Origin: Chloroflexi bacterium UBA5189
Lineage (GTDB): Bacteria > Chloroflexota > Limnocylindria > Limnocylindrales > CSP1-4
Length of the DNA: 57,168 nt
Assembly: GCA_002413045.1 (NCBI GenBank)
Contig: DHWF01000009.1
Location: 1 to 57,168, forward strand
Direction of reading: 5' to 3'
The notes beneath the pieces were generated by a model. That model saw only the letters and a list, made by a program, of their open reading frames with translations. It searched no databases and was not told the DNA's origin. The position numbers and the translations under genes are program-made. Positions 26,847-35,750 of this stretch are shown here, piece after piece; position 1 is the stretch's first letter; each line of letters opens with the position of its first letter.

Positions 26847-26910
26847 GGAACCCTCCCGGCGGCGGATTCTACGTCGCGCGAACGGCCGCCGAACGCGATT
26901 CGCGGCCAGC

Positions 26911-26916
26911 TACGAT
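26911..26916 (+). promoter_or_regulatory. -10 box TACGAT, leaderless promoter
   Basis: TACGAT is 8 bases before ATG 26925, the spacing expected for a leaderless transcript. Confidence 0.5.
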
Positions 26917-26924
26917 GCGCGGCG

Positions 26925-27314
26925 ATGGACGGTGGATCGGGCCTCGAGAACGTGCTCGCGGAGCTGCGCGAGCGCGAGCCGATCTTCCACCGGCACGAGC
27001 TCGGGACGACCCGGGCCGACTTCGACGCGCAGACGGCGCCGGACTTCTGGGAGGTCGGCGCATCGGGTCGCGTGTACACCCGGGAGGTCGTCTGGGACAC
27101 GCTCGCCGAGCGCTACGCCGATCCAGGCTACGCGGCGGCCGACGATTGGTGGACGTCCGACTTCGTCTGCCGCGAGATCGCGCCGGCGACCTACCTGCTG
27201 ACATACGTCCTCCGGCAGGGCGACCGGGTGACGCGCCGGCTCACGGTCTGGCAGGGCGCGACCGGTCGCTGGCGGATCCTCTACCACCAGGGCACGGTGG
27301 TCGGCGAGCCCTAG
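26925..27314 (+). CDS. DUF4440 / NTF2-like protein
   Basis: 129 residues with the SnoaL/DUF4440 type of NTF2-like cone fold: an N-terminal helix (LENVLAELREREPIFHRHEL), then PDFWEVGASGRVYTREVVW and the final strands RLTVWQGATGRWRILYHQGT. Members range from ketosteroid-isomerase-like enzymes to simple binding domains, so no reaction can be given. It has no signal peptide and is apparently transcribed alone from a leaderless promoter. Confidence 0.8.
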   Translation: MDGGSGLENVLAELREREPIFHRHELGTTRADFDAQTAPDFWEVGASGRVYTREVVWDTLAERYADPGYAAADDWWTSDFVCREIAPATYLLTYVLRQGDRVTRRLTVWQGATGRWRILYHQGTVVGEP

Positions 27315-27318
27315 CGGA

Positions 27319-28017
27319 TCAGGCCTGGCCGACCTCGCGCCAAATCCCGATCGGCGTCTGCTCGTCCGTCTGGCCGAGCGGGTTGTCGTCGAAGCTGCGC
27401 TCGAGGAGCCGCTTCCGGTCCCTGGACAGCGTGCTCGCGACGCACCACGCGGGGTTGATGTCGTTGATGTCGCAGATCGCCATGTCGTAGCCGGTAGCGG
27501 CCTTGAGCGCGCGTGCCGTACCGGGCGGATCGGCCGGCGCCGGGATGCAAGACTCGTAGAACTCGGCGATGCCCATGGTGTGCTCGGCATCCATCATCCG
27601 CGCGTTCAGGCCGGCCGTGAGGTAGAACCAGCCCTTCTGGCGAAGCAGCCGCCCGAACACGTGCGCCACCGCCGCCAGGAGCATCCGCGGAGCCCCCGTC
27701 AGCTCGATCGCGTACTGCATCGCGTAGGGGCTGCGGAGGCCGGTGCCCCACGTCGTCTTTGTCACGCGGGCGGACAGGAACCGGGCGAGCCGGGCCGGGT
27801 GGATCGTTCGCCAGTCGCGGGCGCGGCCCTGCATGATCGCGACCGCTGACTCGGACAGGACGACGGTGTCGCCCGGCCGGAGCTGCGGACCGGCATTGGC
27901 CCGAATCACCGTCGGGATGTCGTCGCCGGGCATGAGGACCGGCGTCCGGATCGGGACCCGCTCGAACGTTCGGCCGTCGACGACGACGGTGCGCGGCGTG
28001 GCTGCGGTGGCGTGCAC
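27319..28017 (-). CDS. CofE-like F420-0:gamma-glutamyl ligase domain protein
   Basis: 232 residues resembling the catalytic domain of coenzyme F420-0:L-glutamate ligase: IRTPVLMPGDDIPTVI, GDTVVLSESAVAIMQGR, MAICDINDINPAWCVAST. True CofE adds glutamates to F420-0 with GTP. This form is a diverged, stand-alone version seen in bacteria, so the substrate is uncertain. The start GTG 28017 follows a TACCAT -10 box by 6 bases. An F420-dependent oxidoreductase gene lies 7 kb away, so the cell probably uses F420. Confidence 0.7.
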   Translation of the reverse strand: MHATAATPRTVVVDGRTFERVPIRTPVLMPGDDIPTVIRANAGPQLRPGDTVVLSESAVAIMQGRARDWRTIHPARLARFLSARVTKTTWGTGLRSPYAMQYAIELTGAPRMLLAAVAHVFGRLLRQKGWFYLTAGLNARMMDAEHTMGIAEFYESCIPAPADPPGTARALKAATGYDMAICDINDINPAWCVASTLSRDRKRLLERSFDDNPLGQTDEQTPIGIWREVGQA

Positions 28018-28023
28018 CGGGCG

Positions 28024-28029
28024 ATGGTA
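28024..28029 (-). promoter_or_regulatory. -10 box TACCAT, leaderless promoter
   Basis: On the minus strand TACCAT (28029 to 28024) is 6 bases before GTG 28017 of the CofE-like gene. Confidence 0.5.
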
Positions 28030-28043
28030 CGGGCTGGCGGTCC

Positions 28044-29126
28044 TCAGGCGATCGTGATCGAGATGATCGAGCTGACGATCTCGCTGCGCTCGCCGCCGAT
28101 CAGGTACGCCACGTCACCGACCACCGCCACGGCCGCATCCGAGACCGCCCGCGGGAGGCGCCCGGCCATGCTGACCCTGCCGCCGACCGGGTCCACCTCC
28201 CAGATCGTGTCCTGGGCGACGCCGGCCGAACGGCCGCCGGCGACCAACAGCCGACCCGCGATCACGAATGCCGACGCGTGCGAAAGGCCGTGCGGCAGGT
28301 GCCCGATGATCCGAACCGTTCCGGTGGCAGGATCGATCGCCTGGATCTCGTTCCTGTCGTGGGTGCCATCCGTGCCCCCGATCACGATGATCCGACCGTC
28401 GATCGCCGCGACGGCGGGATACCGAACACCATCCACGAGCGTCGCGATGGCCTGGAAATGGATGCCGTCGGTCGTCGAGAGGACCGCTCGGTCGAGGCGC
28501 GATGGCGTGCCGCCGCCGATCACGAACACGCTCCCACCGACAGCAACTGCCACGAGATCCGCCCGCGCCCGCGGGAGCTGGCCGATGACCGCGCCGTGCC
28601 CCCCATCGAACCGCTGGACGACGCTCTCGGGAACGACGTTGCCTCCGCCGAAGACCACCGGTGCTCCGCCCACCAGCGCTCCACCGGCGTCGTGCACTGC
28701 GCGCGCAAGATCCCCCGCACTCGTCACCGTGCCATGCGTCAGGTCGATCAGGACGACCGAGGAGGTTGTCCCAGCAGGGGTCAGACCGCCCGCGAGGAGC
28801 AGCGATCCACCGTCGGTGAAGGCGACCGCTCGGCTCACGGCGACGTGCAGGTCGAGCGAGAGCGTCGACACGATCACGCGCCGAGGAGCGCTGGTCGACG
28901 GGCCCGGGCTGGCGATCTGACCGGGGCTGGCGCTCAGGCCAGGGGTCGTCGCGGCGGGAGCCGGGGACGATCGGATCGTGGGCGACGCTGGCGGCGTGGG
29001 AGTCGCCAGGCAGGCCGCTCCGAGGGCGGCGATCGCGATGATCGCTGTCGCGAGGCGCGGCCGGGCGCGAACTGGCGGCGCCTGCCCGGAGTCGGCCGCA
29101 CGCCCGCGCCGGGTCAGGTCTTGCAC
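28044..29126 (-). CDS. secreted Kelch-type beta-propeller protein
   Basis: 360 residues. Basic N-terminus and hydrophobic stretch (RLATAIIAIAALGAAC; a weak lipobox), a Pro/Ser/Thr linker to about residue 85, then about six Kelch-like repeats with GG doublets (LLLAGGLTP, VVFGGGNVV, VFVIGGGTP, IIVIGGTDG, LLVAGGRSA, AYLIGGERS). The predicted fold is a propeller on the outer surface, probably for binding. GTG 29126 follows a TAGCCT box by 6 bases. It diverges from the next propeller gene. Confidence 0.8.
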   Translation of the reverse strand: MQDLTRRGRAADSGQAPPVRARPRLATAIIAIAALGAACLATPTPPASPTIRSSPAPAATTPGLSASPGQIASPGPSTSAPRRVIVSTLSLDLHVAVSRAVAFTDGGSLLLAGGLTPAGTTSSVVLIDLTHGTVTSAGDLARAVHDAGGALVGGAPVVFGGGNVVPESVVQRFDGGHGAVIGQLPRARADLVAVAVGGSVFVIGGGTPSRLDRAVLSTTDGIHFQAIATLVDGVRYPAVAAIDGRIIVIGGTDGTHDRNEIQAIDPATGTVRIIGHLPHGLSHASAFVIAGRLLVAGGRSAGVAQDTIWEVDPVGGRVSMAGRLPRAVSDAAVAVVGDVAYLIGGERSEIVSSIISITIA

Positions 29127-29132
29127 GGGCGC

Positions 29133-29154
29133 AGGCTACATCGGCGCCTATACT
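29133..29154. promoter_or_regulatory. divergent leaderless promoters: TAGCCT (minus) and TATACT (plus)
   Basis: The 36 bases between the two propeller genes hold TAGCCT on the minus strand (29138 to 29133), 6 bases before GTG 29126, and TATACT on the plus strand (29149-29154), 8 bases before GTG 29163. Confidence 0.55.
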
Positions 29155-29162
29155 CGCGGCCC

Positions 29163-30395
29163 GTGGTCCTCAAACCTGCCCTGGCCATCTTCGTTGCCGC
29201 TGCGCTCGTGGGTGGCTGCGGGTCCGCGCCTTCGCAACCGCCAACCGCGGCTCCGTCCAATGCGACACCATCCACGGCCGCGACGACCGAACCGGCTGCA
29301 ACGATCGGGTCGGTGCCCTCCACCCAGCCGTCATCGCCGCCGCCGACCGCGGCGCCGACGTCCGTTCCGTCCGCCGTCGGACTTGGCCCCGGCGGGGTCT
29401 ACGCGGCAACGCTGAGCGGAAAGATCCAGAGCGCCTGGGCAAGCTTCCCGGAGCGGGTCTATGTGCCAGATGAGCGGTCGGGGGATGTCGTGGTCATCGA
29501 CCCGGCGACCTTCAAGATCGTCGGCCGCTTCAAGGTCGGTGCGTCTCCCGAGCACATCACGCCAGCCTGGGACGGCCAGGTCCTGTACGTGAACAACATG
29601 AACTCGGGATCGATGACCGAGATCGATCCGCGAACCGGCCGCCCGAATGGGACCGTCATCAGGGTTCCGAATCCCTACAACCTGTACTTCACGCCGGACG
29701 GCACGCGGGCAATCGTCGTCGAGGACATGTCGAGCGGCGCCCCGACGGACCCGAACGGATTGCTGTTCCTCGATCCGAAGACGTGGAAGAAGGTCGGCTT
29801 CGTCCCGATCCCGTGGGCGGGCGCCAATCACCTCGACTTCTCGGCAGACGGCAAGACGCTCTTCCTGAGCACCGAGTTCTCCGGCCGGATCGTCGCGGTT
29901 GACGTTCCGAAGATGAAGGTGATCACGTCATTGAAGGTCGGCGGGTCGCCGACGGATGTACGCCTGTCGCCCGACGGGAGCGTGGTCTTCGTCGCGAACC
30001 AGGTTCGGAACGAGATCGACATCGTCAACACGACCACGCTGCGGTACGCGGGCTTCATCCAGGCCGGGGTCGGGGCGCACGGCCTGGCCATCAGCCGGGA
30101 CGCCACGAAGCTGTTCGTCACGAATCGCCTCGCGGCCTCCCTGTCGGTCATCGACATTACGACTCGCAAGGTCGTGGCGACCTGGGCCATCGGGGGGACC
30201 CCGGACATGATCGCCCAGTCGCCGGACGGTTCCCAGCTCTGGATCTCGAACCGGTACAGCGGCTACATCACGGTGGTCAACGCGCACTCAGGTGCCGTCA
30301 TCACCACGATCGACACCGGGGTGAATCCGCACGGCCTCTCGTACTGGCCGCAACCCGGTCGTTACAGCCTCGGCCACAACGGCAACATGCGCTGA
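29163..30395 (+). CDS. YVTN-type beta-propeller lipoprotein
   Basis: 410 residues. The lipobox is ALVGGC (Cys at about 18), followed by a long Thr/Pro/Ser linker (about 20-75). Seven YVTN/NHL-like blades follow (RVYVPDERSGDVVVIDPATF, VLYVNNMNSGSMTEID, LFLSTEFSGRIVAVDV, VVFVANQVRNEIDIVNT, LFVTNRLAASLSVIDI, LWISNRYSGYITVVNA). Such proteins are surface propellers of unknown ligand. It is translated from GTG 29163 with no room for a Shine-Dalgarno site. Confidence 0.85.
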   Translation: MVLKPALAIFVAAALVGGCGSAPSQPPTAAPSNATPSTAATTEPAATIGSVPSTQPSSPPPTAAPTSVPSAVGLGPGGVYAATLSGKIQSAWASFPERVYVPDERSGDVVVIDPATFKIVGRFKVGASPEHITPAWDGQVLYVNNMNSGSMTEIDPRTGRPNGTVIRVPNPYNLYFTPDGTRAIVVEDMSSGAPTDPNGLLFLDPKTWKKVGFVPIPWAGANHLDFSADGKTLFLSTEFSGRIVAVDVPKMKVITSLKVGGSPTDVRLSPDGSVVFVANQVRNEIDIVNTTTLRYAGFIQAGVGAHGLAISRDATKLFVTNRLAASLSVIDITTRKVVATWAIGGTPDMIAQSPDGSQLWISNRYSGYITVVNAHSGAVITTIDTGVNPHGLSYWPQPGRYSLGHNGNMR

Positions 30396-30441
30396 TCCCG
30401 GCTCGGCGGGATTGCGCGACCGACCCTACGCTCGCCCGTCC

Positions 30442-31500
30442 ATGACGGCATCGACCTTGACGGCACCGCGGCTCCGCCTCGCGGTGGTTGCGACGATCCT
30501 CGCACTCGTCGGAAGCGTGATCGCCGCCTCGGCCATCGGGCCGGCGGTGGCGCGCGGCGTGGGCCCGCTGCCGGCGTGCCGCTATGACGACCTCCTCACC
30601 TCGCCTCGTGGCTACGACGATTGGTCGACCACGCTCGTCGACACGATCCTGAGCCTGACCCCGAGCTATGTGCCGCCGGATCTCGTTTCCGTCTCCGAGG
30701 CCGGGCTGGCCGGCGATGGTCGGGTGCGGGCGATCGTCATCGATGACCTTCGGGCAGTGCAGCAGGCCGCCGCGGCAGCCGGCGCCGCCGTCGGCATCGA
30801 GAGTGCGTATCGCTCCTATGCGGAGCAGAAGCAGGTGTTCGATGCGTGGGTCAAGCAGTACGGCTATACCCGCGCCCTGCTGACCCCGGCGCGGCCGGGG
30901 CACTCCGAGCATCAGCTTGGCGTCGCGATCGACTTCCGCAGCGCGGCGACCGGTTCCGCGGGGAGCGGGAACTTCGGCGACACGGCGGCCGGCAAATGGA
31001 TGGCCACGCACGGTTGGGAGTACGGCTTCGTGATGAGCTATCCGAAGGGCGCAACGGCGCTCACCTGCTATGCCAGCGAGCCGTGGCATTTCCGATACAT
31101 CGGCCGCGATCTCGCGGCGCAGGTTCACGCCTCAGGCGCCACCCTCCGCGCGTACCTGTGGGCCAACTTCACGACCACCGTCGTGCCGCAACCACCGAAC
31201 GCGTCAGGCGTGCCGATCATCCTCGGCCCAACGCCTGACCCGACGCCGCCAGCCAGCATTCCGCCCTCGGCGTTCCCGACGGACGAGCCACCGTCGGCGA
31301 CCGCCACGCCGCAGGCCTCGACGTCGATCGACGCGACGGTGGCGACCCCGAGCCCCTCGAGCGCCGCCGATCCAATCGATCCTGCCGTCGCCGCGGGCGC
31401 CCTTCCGCCGCTCGTGCTGATCGCGGCGATCACCTTCGCGCTGATCATCGGCGGGGGCTGGCTGGCGGCCCGCCGGCGGCGGCCCAGCGCCGATCGATGA
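30442..31500 (+). CDS. D-alanyl-D-alanine carboxypeptidase, VanY/M15B family
   Basis: 352 residues. Signal/anchor segment at about 12-40, then the M15B zinc peptidase domain (about 55-235) with ESAYRSYAEQ, the zinc ligands in HSEHQLGVAIDF (His and Asp) and EPWHFRYIG (general-base Glu and zinc His). A Thr/Pro/Ser linker and a C-terminal membrane helix (LVLIAAITFALIIGGGWLAA) plus basic tail anchor it at the surface. It trims the D-Ala end of peptidoglycan stems. ATG 30442 follows TACGCT by 9 bases. Its stop overlaps the next gene (ATGA). Confidence 0.88.
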   Translation: MTASTLTAPRLRLAVVATILALVGSVIAASAIGPAVARGVGPLPACRYDDLLTSPRGYDDWSTTLVDTILSLTPSYVPPDLVSVSEAGLAGDGRVRAIVIDDLRAVQQAAAAAGAAVGIESAYRSYAEQKQVFDAWVKQYGYTRALLTPARPGHSEHQLGVAIDFRSAATGSAGSGNFGDTAAGKWMATHGWEYGFVMSYPKGATALTCYASEPWHFRYIGRDLAAQVHASGATLRAYLWANFTTTVVPQPPNASGVPIILGPTPDPTPPASIPPSAFPTDEPPSATATPQASTSIDATVATPSPSSAADPIDPAVAAGALPPLVLIAAITFALIIGGGWLAARRRRPSADR

Positions 31501-32192
31501 TCCTGGTCGTCGTCCCCGCCCACGACGAGTCGGGACGGATCGAGCAGGTGGTCGAAGGGGCACGCCAACACCTTCCGGTCCTTGTCGTCGACGACGGCTC
31601 GAGCGACGACACGGCGGCGCGGGCCGAGGCAGCCGGCGCCAGGGTGCTCCGGCAGTCGCCGAATCGGGGCAAGGGCGCCGCCCTGCGCGCCGGCTTCGCA
31701 GCCGTCCTGGCCGACGGCGCGGACGCGGTGATCACGCTTGATGGGGACGGCCAGCACGATCCCGCGGAGATCCCGGCGTTCCTCGCGGCGCTCGACCGGC
31801 GCTCCCGCGCGAAGCTGCCGACCGAGCTCATCGTCGGGAAGCGCGACTTCTCCCGCATGCCACCGGTCCGCCGGCTTGCGAACTACCTCGGCACGGCGGC
31901 GCTGTCCGGCGCGCTCGGGCAGTGGGTCGACGACAACCAGTCGGGCTATCGCCTGATCGGAAGGCGGCTCATGCGGGCAACGCTCGAGAGCACCGAGCCG
32001 GGCTTCGGGTTCGAGGTCGAGATGATCGCGATGTGCCTGCGCGAGGGCTGGCCGATCGACTGGGTCCCGATTCGGACGATCTACGGCGACGAGCGCAGCC
32101 ACATCAAGCCGATGCGGCACCTGCGCGAGTTCATCGAGGTCGTCGGGCGCGCCCGACGGATCGCGCGGAGCGAGCCGAGGTTCCGGGTCTGA
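31497..32192 (+). CDS. glycosyltransferase family 2, DPM1/DPG-synthase-like
   Basis: 231 residues. GT-A fold: ILVVVPAHDESGRIEQVV, VVDDGSSDDTA, NRGKGAALRAGF and the metal-binding LDGDGQHDP. Close to dolichyl/undecaprenyl-phosphate sugar transferases, but without C-terminal membrane segments. It probably loads a sugar onto a lipid carrier. Its ATG overlaps the VanY-like gene stop (31497-31500), linking the two in cell-envelope synthesis. Confidence 0.85.
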   Translation: MILVVVPAHDESGRIEQVVEGARQHLPVLVVDDGSSDDTAARAEAAGARVLRQSPNRGKGAALRAGFAAVLADGADAVITLDGDGQHDPAEIPAFLAALDRRSRAKLPTELIVGKRDFSRMPPVRRLANYLGTAALSGALGQWVDDNQSGYRLIGRRLMRATLESTEPGFGFEVEMIAMCLREGWPIDWVPIRTIYGDERSHIKPMRHLREFIEVVGRARRIARSEPRFRV

Positions 32193-32201
32193 CCTCCGGG
32201 G

Positions 32202-34592
32202 TCAGCGAATGACGCCGAACGCGTCGATGTCGACGCGGGCGTACGGGGTGCCCGCCGACACGATCCTGATCGTGTGGGTCCCGACCGATGACCACGTCTT
32301 CGAGAACGCCACGTACCGATAGGTCGCCGTGGGACCGTTCAGGTTGATCGTCGCCTGGTAGACGCCGTCGATGTAGACCTTGGCCGAGCCTCGCAACGGG
32401 CCGACGGTCGTGATGAACGAAAGGCTGCGGGCGGTCGTCGTGTAGGTGGCCGAGGCACCCGTGGTCGCCAGGTACCGCTCGGAGCCGCCCGAGTAGAGGC
32501 TGGACGTCGTCGTCGTCGAGGCCCCGCTGAAGTGGACCGCGCTGCTGGTCTGCTGGGTGAGCGCTGCCTTGATCGACGCCCCGGCGTGCCACGGCCCAAC
32601 GTTGCCTGCCTTGTCCCGGGCACGCACCTCGAACCGGTACGTATGACCCGGCACCATCGACCAGGCCAGCGACGTGCCGGCCATGGCGCTGGCGATCGTC
32701 TGGAACGGGACGCCGTCGTAGCTCCGCGCGACGTCGTACGAGGCGATGCCCGCAGGGCCGATGTCGCTGCCGGACCAGGTGACGTTGACCCGGACCGAGC
32801 TGCCACTGAGGGTCGTGCCCGAGCGGAGGCTCACCGTCGGGGCGCTCGTCGTGGGCGCATGCCGGTCGACAACGAGCGTGATCAGGTTCGATGCCACGAG
32901 TGGGTTGCCCGCCAGGTCGGTCATCGACCCCGCGGCGAGCTGGACCGTCAGGGTTCCGTCCGAGAGCGGCGCCTGATCGGTCGAGAAGCTGTAGGTCGAC
33001 CCCTGCCCGTAGATCCGCAGGATGGACCAGCTCCCAGGTGCCGTGCCGCCGAGCGTCACATCGGGCACGCCGAACCCGACGACCGGCTCGTTGAACGTGG
33101 CCGTCCAATCGAAGAACGTGGTATTGCTGAATGTCCGGTGCGGCGTCTGGTACAGGACGACCGTCGGTGGGGTCGCGTCGTGCACGTAGTTGGCGGTTGC
33201 GGTCACCTGCGCCAGCGGACCGACGTTCGAGGCGCGATCGGTGACGGAGCTATCCGCGAGCGTCAGGGTGACCGTCCCCTCGCCCGGTGGGTCGCCTGGT
33301 GGCGCCTTGAGGGTGATCCGATACAGCGACGCCGTCCCGGTGATCGAATCGATGGTCCAGCCGGCGGACGTCCCGCCGACGGTGAAATCGCTCGCGGCCA
33401 GCCCGGAGACGGGCTCCCTGAAGATCAAACCGAACGGGATCGTCGTGGCCCCGGACGGGTTGGGAACCATCGATAGCAACGAGATCACTCCGGGCGCCGT
33501 GTGGTCCACCGTCGAGCCGGTCGTCGCTGCGATCTTGTTCGCGACCTCCTGCCGGAGCTGCGGGAACGTCGCGTAGAAGGCCGTGCCCGGGCAGGCCGTG
33601 GCATTCACGTCGCGGTGGCCCGAGATGTTGTTGAGGTATGTCGCTGCACCCGTCTCCGGGTTCACGTACCAGCTCGCACCAAGCGGGTTGATCCCGTGCT
33701 CCTCCAGCTTCCAGGCGAGCAGGTTCACGAGCGCGGACCGCTGGGCCGGGGGCGGCAGCACGCTCGTGAACGTCCCGAGCAGGACAATCCCGACGGTTCC
33801 GGCGTTGTACTCCTTGGCGTGCGAGCCGCGGACCTCGTTGCCCGCGACGTCCTCGGTGGTGATCGGTGCACTGCCGTAGTCGCGCGAATGGCGGCCTTCG
33901 TAGATGTGGCCCTGCCAGTCGATCAGGTAGTTGTAATCGATGTCGCCGTAGCCGCGGAGCACGGCGTGGTCGTAATAGATGGCCCGGATCGTGGCCTCTG
34001 GATTGGGGTCGTTGTTCCGACCGGCGGTGTGGTGGACGATCGCCTTCTGGAGCGGGAAGTAGTTCTCGGCGAAGCGCTCGTGGCCGCCACTGTCGAACCG
34101 GTACGACTCATCGGCGCCCCACGCGGCGCGACTGATGATCGTCGGCTGGTTGACGGCCGCGTCGGCGACCGGCGGAGCCAGATGCAGGCCCGGCCGGTGG
34201 TCGGTGCTGTCGATCGCCGTGATCGTGAGGTTGGCCAGCGGCTGGTCCGTCGTGACCCGCACGAAGCGCGCGCCGCCGGTCCACAGGGGGTCGGTGAACG
34301 ACTCGCCCGTCGGCGAATCCTCGTCCGGTGTCGCCGCGGACTCTTCGCCGATAGCGTTGACGGTCTCGCCGAACGCCACGCTCACCTGCGCGTAGGTCGC
34401 CCCGGTCCAATGGAGGACGACGTGCGAGGCTTCGATCGGGAGGTGGACGAGGCGCTCGCGATCGACCGAGACGGTGACGGCGCTGGAGCGGACCTTCACG
34501 GGACCGGAAGCGATCGCCGGGAGGGCGGGCAGCACGGCGACGAGCATGCCTGCGAGGGCCAGGCAGGCGGCGAGGCGGCTGGCAAGTCGCAT
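32202..34592 (-). CDS. secreted N-acetylmuramoyl-L-alanine amidase (PGRP) with Ig-like and FN3 domains
   Basis: 796 residues. Signal peptide 1-29. An N-terminal beta domain precedes the amidase_2/PGRP domain (about 150-345) with zinc ligands in IVHHTAG, GHRDVNATACPG (His and Cys) and the region YGDIDYNYLIDWQGHIYEGR. Two bacterial Ig-like domains (FREPVSGLAASDFTVGG, FNEPVVGFGVPDVTLGG), one FN3-like domain (about 590-680) and a C-terminal jelly-roll-like domain follow. It cleaves the muramyl-peptide bond of peptidoglycan. ATG 34592 has AGGGA before it; TAGGCT at 34652-34647 could be its -10 box. Confidence 0.88.
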   Translation of the reverse strand: MRLASRLAACLALAGMLVAVLPALPAIASGPVKVRSSAVTVSVDRERLVHLPIEASHVVLHWTGATYAQVSVAFGETVNAIGEESAATPDEDSPTGESFTDPLWTGGARFVRVTTDQPLANLTITAIDSTDHRPGLHLAPPVADAAVNQPTIISRAAWGADESYRFDSGGHERFAENYFPLQKAIVHHTAGRNNDPNPEATIRAIYYDHAVLRGYGDIDYNYLIDWQGHIYEGRHSRDYGSAPITTEDVAGNEVRGSHAKEYNAGTVGIVLLGTFTSVLPPPAQRSALVNLLAWKLEEHGINPLGASWYVNPETGAATYLNNISGHRDVNATACPGTAFYATFPQLRQEVANKIAATTGSTVDHTAPGVISLLSMVPNPSGATTIPFGLIFREPVSGLAASDFTVGGTSAGWTIDSITGTASLYRITLKAPPGDPPGEGTVTLTLADSSVTDRASNVGPLAQVTATANYVHDATPPTVVLYQTPHRTFSNTTFFDWTATFNEPVVGFGVPDVTLGGTAPGSWSILRIYGQGSTYSFSTDQAPLSDGTLTVQLAAGSMTDLAGNPLVASNLITLVVDRHAPTTSAPTVSLRSGTTLSGSSVRVNVTWSGSDIGPAGIASYDVARSYDGVPFQTIASAMAGTSLAWSMVPGHTYRFEVRARDKAGNVGPWHAGASIKAALTQQTSSAVHFSGASTTTTSSLYSGGSERYLATTGASATYTTTARSLSFITTVGPLRGSAKVYIDGVYQATINLNGPTATYRYVAFSKTWSSVGTHTIRIVSAGTPYARVDIDAFGVIR

Positions 34593-34707
34593 AATCCCTG
34601 GCCTCGGGTGTCTGGCTGCGGTGGCGCAGCGGCTCGCCGTTGCCGCACCAGCCTAGTCCTCCATTGGCCGCGGGTCACTAGCCAACCCGGCCGGGGCGCC
34701 GTGGGAC

Positions 34708-35688
34708 TTACAGCCGGAGGTTCGGCAGGACCTCGCGCCCGAAGACCTCGATGAACTCGGCTTGATTGCGCCCCACGTTGTGGAGATGGATCTCGTCGAA
34801 GCCCATGTCAACGTAGTGCTGGACGTGCTTCGTGTGGACCTCGAGGTCCGACGAGATCAGGACGCGGTTCTTGAAGTCCTCCGGCCGGACGAGCTTGGCC
34901 ATCGCCGCGAAGTCCTCAGGATTCTTGACGTCCTGCTTGGGGAACGGCATGCCGCCGTTCGGCCACTGCTGCATCGCGTTCTGGAGCGCTTCCTCATCCG
35001 TCTTCGCCCAGCTGAGGTGGAGCTGGAGGAGCTTCGGGACCTTGGCCTTGCCGACCTCCTGGCAGCCCTCGTCGCAGGCCATCCACAGGAGCTTGACCTT
35101 CTCGTCTGCCGCCCCGACCGTGATCATCCCCTGGGCGAACTTGCCGGTCTTCTTGGCATTGATGGGGCCGGAGGTCGCGACGTAGATCGGGACCGGCTCC
35201 TCCGGCCGCGTGTACAGCTTCGCGCTCTCGAGCTTGAAATGCGCCCCGCGATGCTTCACCACCTGGCCGCTGAAGAGCTTGTTGATGATCTCGATCGCTT
35301 CGAACATCATCGCCGAGCGGACGCCGATCTCCGGCCACTCGCCGCCGATGATGTGCTCGTTGAGCGCCTCGCCCGCGCCGAGGCCCAGCCAGAAGCGGCC
35401 CGGGAACATCGCGCCGAGCGTCGCCGCCGCGTGGGCGATCACGGCCGGGTGGTAGCGGAAGCCGGGACACGTCACGGCCGTCCCGAATCGCAGCGACGTC
35501 CGCAGCCCGAGCGCCCCCATGAATGCCCACGCGAAGCCGGCCTGGCCCTGCTGTGGGGTCCACGGGTGGAAGTGCTCCGACACCATGAACCCGGCGAGGA
35601 AGCCCGCACCTTCGGCCTGTTCGCACCAGTCGAGCAGGTCGTTGGGGTGGAACTGCTCCATGGAGGCCGCGTAGCCGATCGTCGCCAT
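34708..35688 (-). CDS. LLM-class F420-dependent oxidoreductase (G6PDH-like group)
   Basis: 326 residues in a TIM-barrel luciferase-like fold. The segments MVSEHFHPWTPQQGQAGFAW, GTAVTCPGFRYHPAVIAH and FWLGLGAGEALNEHI match the F420-dependent glucose-6-phosphate dehydrogenase-like subfamily. Deazaflavin F420 is the likely hydride carrier; the oxidised substrate is not certain. ATG 35688 is preferred over upstream ATGs because TACCAT lies 7 bases before it. It diverges from the MBL/rhodanese gene. Confidence 0.88.
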   Translation of the reverse strand: MATIGYAASMEQFHPNDLLDWCEQAEGAGFLAGFMVSEHFHPWTPQQGQAGFAWAFMGALGLRTSLRFGTAVTCPGFRYHPAVIAHAAATLGAMFPGRFWLGLGAGEALNEHIIGGEWPEIGVRSAMMFEAIEIINKLFSGQVVKHRGAHFKLESAKLYTRPEEPVPIYVATSGPINAKKTGKFAQGMITVGAADEKVKLLWMACDEGCQEVGKAKVPKLLQLHLSWAKTDEEALQNAMQQWPNGGMPFPKQDVKNPEDFAAMAKLVRPEDFKNRVLISSDLEVHTKHVQHYVDMGFDEIHLHNVGRNQAEFIEVFGREVLPNLRL

Positions 35689-35695
35689 GGTGGGC

Positions 35696-35742
35696 ATGGT
35701 AGGGCGCACGCCGCTCGAGGCGCGGCTCGCGGGCCGTACGAT
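35696..35742. promoter_or_regulatory. divergent leaderless promoters: TACCAT (minus) and TACGAT (plus)
   Basis: Minus-strand TACCAT (35701 to 35696) is 7 bases from ATG 35688. Plus-strand TACGAT (35737-35742) is 8 bases from ATG 35751. Confidence 0.5.
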
Positions 35743-35750
35743 GGCGGCAG

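Noticed and set aside
33501..34754. 417-codon plus-strand frame over the amidase
   Set aside because: Antisense to a signal peptide and zinc-site amidase with conserved residues; no recognisable protein.
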